Assembly (NCBI RefSeq): GCF_014635325.1
Contig: NZ_BMCT01000003.1
Coordinates: forward strand, 434,001 to 498,000
DNA length: 64,000 nt
Reading direction: 5' to 3'
Origin: Azorhizobium oxalatiphilum
Lineage (GTDB): Bacteria; Pseudomonadota; Alphaproteobacteria; Rhizobiales; Xanthobacteraceae
This document shows positions 63,686 through 64,000 of the stretch, one piece after another. Each line of letters begins with the position of its first letter. The stretch's first letter is position 1. The notes under the pieces are model-generated. The model did no database searches. It was not told the DNA's origin and saw only the letters and a list, made by a program, of their open reading frames with translations. Position numbers and translations under genes: made by a program.

Positions 63686-64000
63686 TCAGGCAGCCTTGAG
63701 GGCGATGCCCTTCTCGGCCAGCAAGGCGGAAAGCTCGCCGCTCTGCGCCATCTCCCGCACGATGTCGCAGCCGCCGATGAATTCGCCTTTCACGAACACC
63801 TGCGGGATGGTCGGCCAGTTGCTGAATTCCTTGATGCCTTCGCGGATGAAGGGATCCTCCAGCACGTCGAGGCTGGCGTAGGGCACGCCAAGGGCATTGA
63901 AGGTCTGCACCACCGCGCCGGAAAAGCCGCAGCGCGGCATGGCCGGGGTGCCCTTCATGAAGAGCATGACGTCGTTCTGGGTAATGAGGCTGGTGATGCG
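63686..64000 (-). CDS. Monothiol glutaredoxin, Grx4 family (5' end outside window)
   Basis: The frame is open to the window edge, so the N-terminus is missing; about 105 residues are visible. Monothiol active site CGFSG in FMKGTPAMPRCGFSGAVVQ, then WPTIPQVFVKGEFIGGCDIV. It binds or transfers Fe-S clusters with glutathione. Grx of this type next to nif genes corresponds to the grx5-nif of Azotobacter. It is convergent with the rhodanese gene, nine bases apart. Confidence 0.9.
   Translation of the reverse strand, partial: RITSLITQNDVMLFMKGTPAMPRCGFSGAVVQTFNALGVPYASLDVLEDPFIREGIKEFSNWPTIPQVFVKGEFIGGCDIVREMAQSGELSALLAEKGIALKAA

Overview
The window is GC-rich DNA from a diazotrophic alphaproteobacterium. 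A solitary nifH with nifQ, nifW and fixABCX, an Irr-type Fur regulator, an fdsGBA-fdhD-fdsD formate dehydrogenase and rhizobial-style codon use point to Hyphomicrobiales. Family Xanthobacteraceae (Xanthobacter/Azorhizobium-like) is the best guess. This is inference from gene content; no 16S is present.

Layout. (1) 1-8.8 kb: an AraC-type regulator cut by the window edge, a FUSC-like membrane protein, then a co-directional set made of an Orn/Lys/Arg-type PLP decarboxylase, two AspT-type antiporters, a secreted Cys-rich-repeat protein and an OmpA-domain protein. (2) About 8.8-18.5 kb: an integrated mobile element. It has a tyrosine integrase, an AlpA-like HTH protein, a ParB-like protein, a PrimPol-RecA-like replication protein, candidate replication iterons, an AbiTii abortive-infection protein, a HEPN-like protein and a frameshifted small gene. 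Its right edge is a 48-nt 3' half of tRNA-Arg(CCG). No intact copy of that tRNA lies to the left, so the left boundary is outside the window or lost. (3) 18.6-29.4 kb: DUF3750 protein, an HlyD/RbbA/YhhJ-type ABC exporter, a TPR O-GlcNAc-transferase-like protein, AroQ, a GhrA-type reductase and a LysR regulator. (4) 29.5-37.4 kb: a coherent set of HpaB-type flavin monooxygenase, flavin reductase, RidA, a four-gene polyamine-type ABC importer, DUF1028 and HbpS/GlcG proteins, probably uptake and oxidation of an unknown aromatic or N-heterocyclic compound. A 38-nt tRNA-Thr(GGT) relic abuts its end. (5) 37.5-47.2 kb: housekeeping and metal genes (Tim44-like, TerC, CysE, PcaD, CDF exporter, MntP behind a yybP-ykoY-type Mn riboswitch, a DHDPS-family lyase, a VOC protein). 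One membrane-protein gene carries a frameshift at a C-run. (6) 47.2-53.5 kb: the NAD-dependent molybdenum formate dehydrogenase operon fdsGBA-fdhD(fdsC)-fdsD. (7) 54.2-64 kb: nitrogen fixation. Minus strand: nifH - nifQ - irr-like - nifW - terminator - sigma54 promoter - fixABCX - CCE_0567-type metalloprotein. Plus strand, divergent from nifH: a pseudo-receiver, nifO, a rhodanese, and a convergent monothiol glutaredoxin. The nifH promoter has a sigma54 -24/-12 element and two NifA-type TGT-N10-ACA sites.

How the genes work together: FixABCX supplies low-potential electrons to nitrogenase, NifQ feeds Mo to cofactor synthesis, NifW protects the MoFe protein, and NifO, rhodanese and glutaredoxin handle S/Fe-S/Mo partitioning. 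Formate dehydrogenase can generate NADH that could feed this chain. The most unusual material is the satellite-like element with defence-type cargo, the monooxygenase/importer cluster, a candidate small RNA or attenuator at 54.23-54.29 kb, and the Irr paralogue and phospho-site-lacking receiver inside the nif region.
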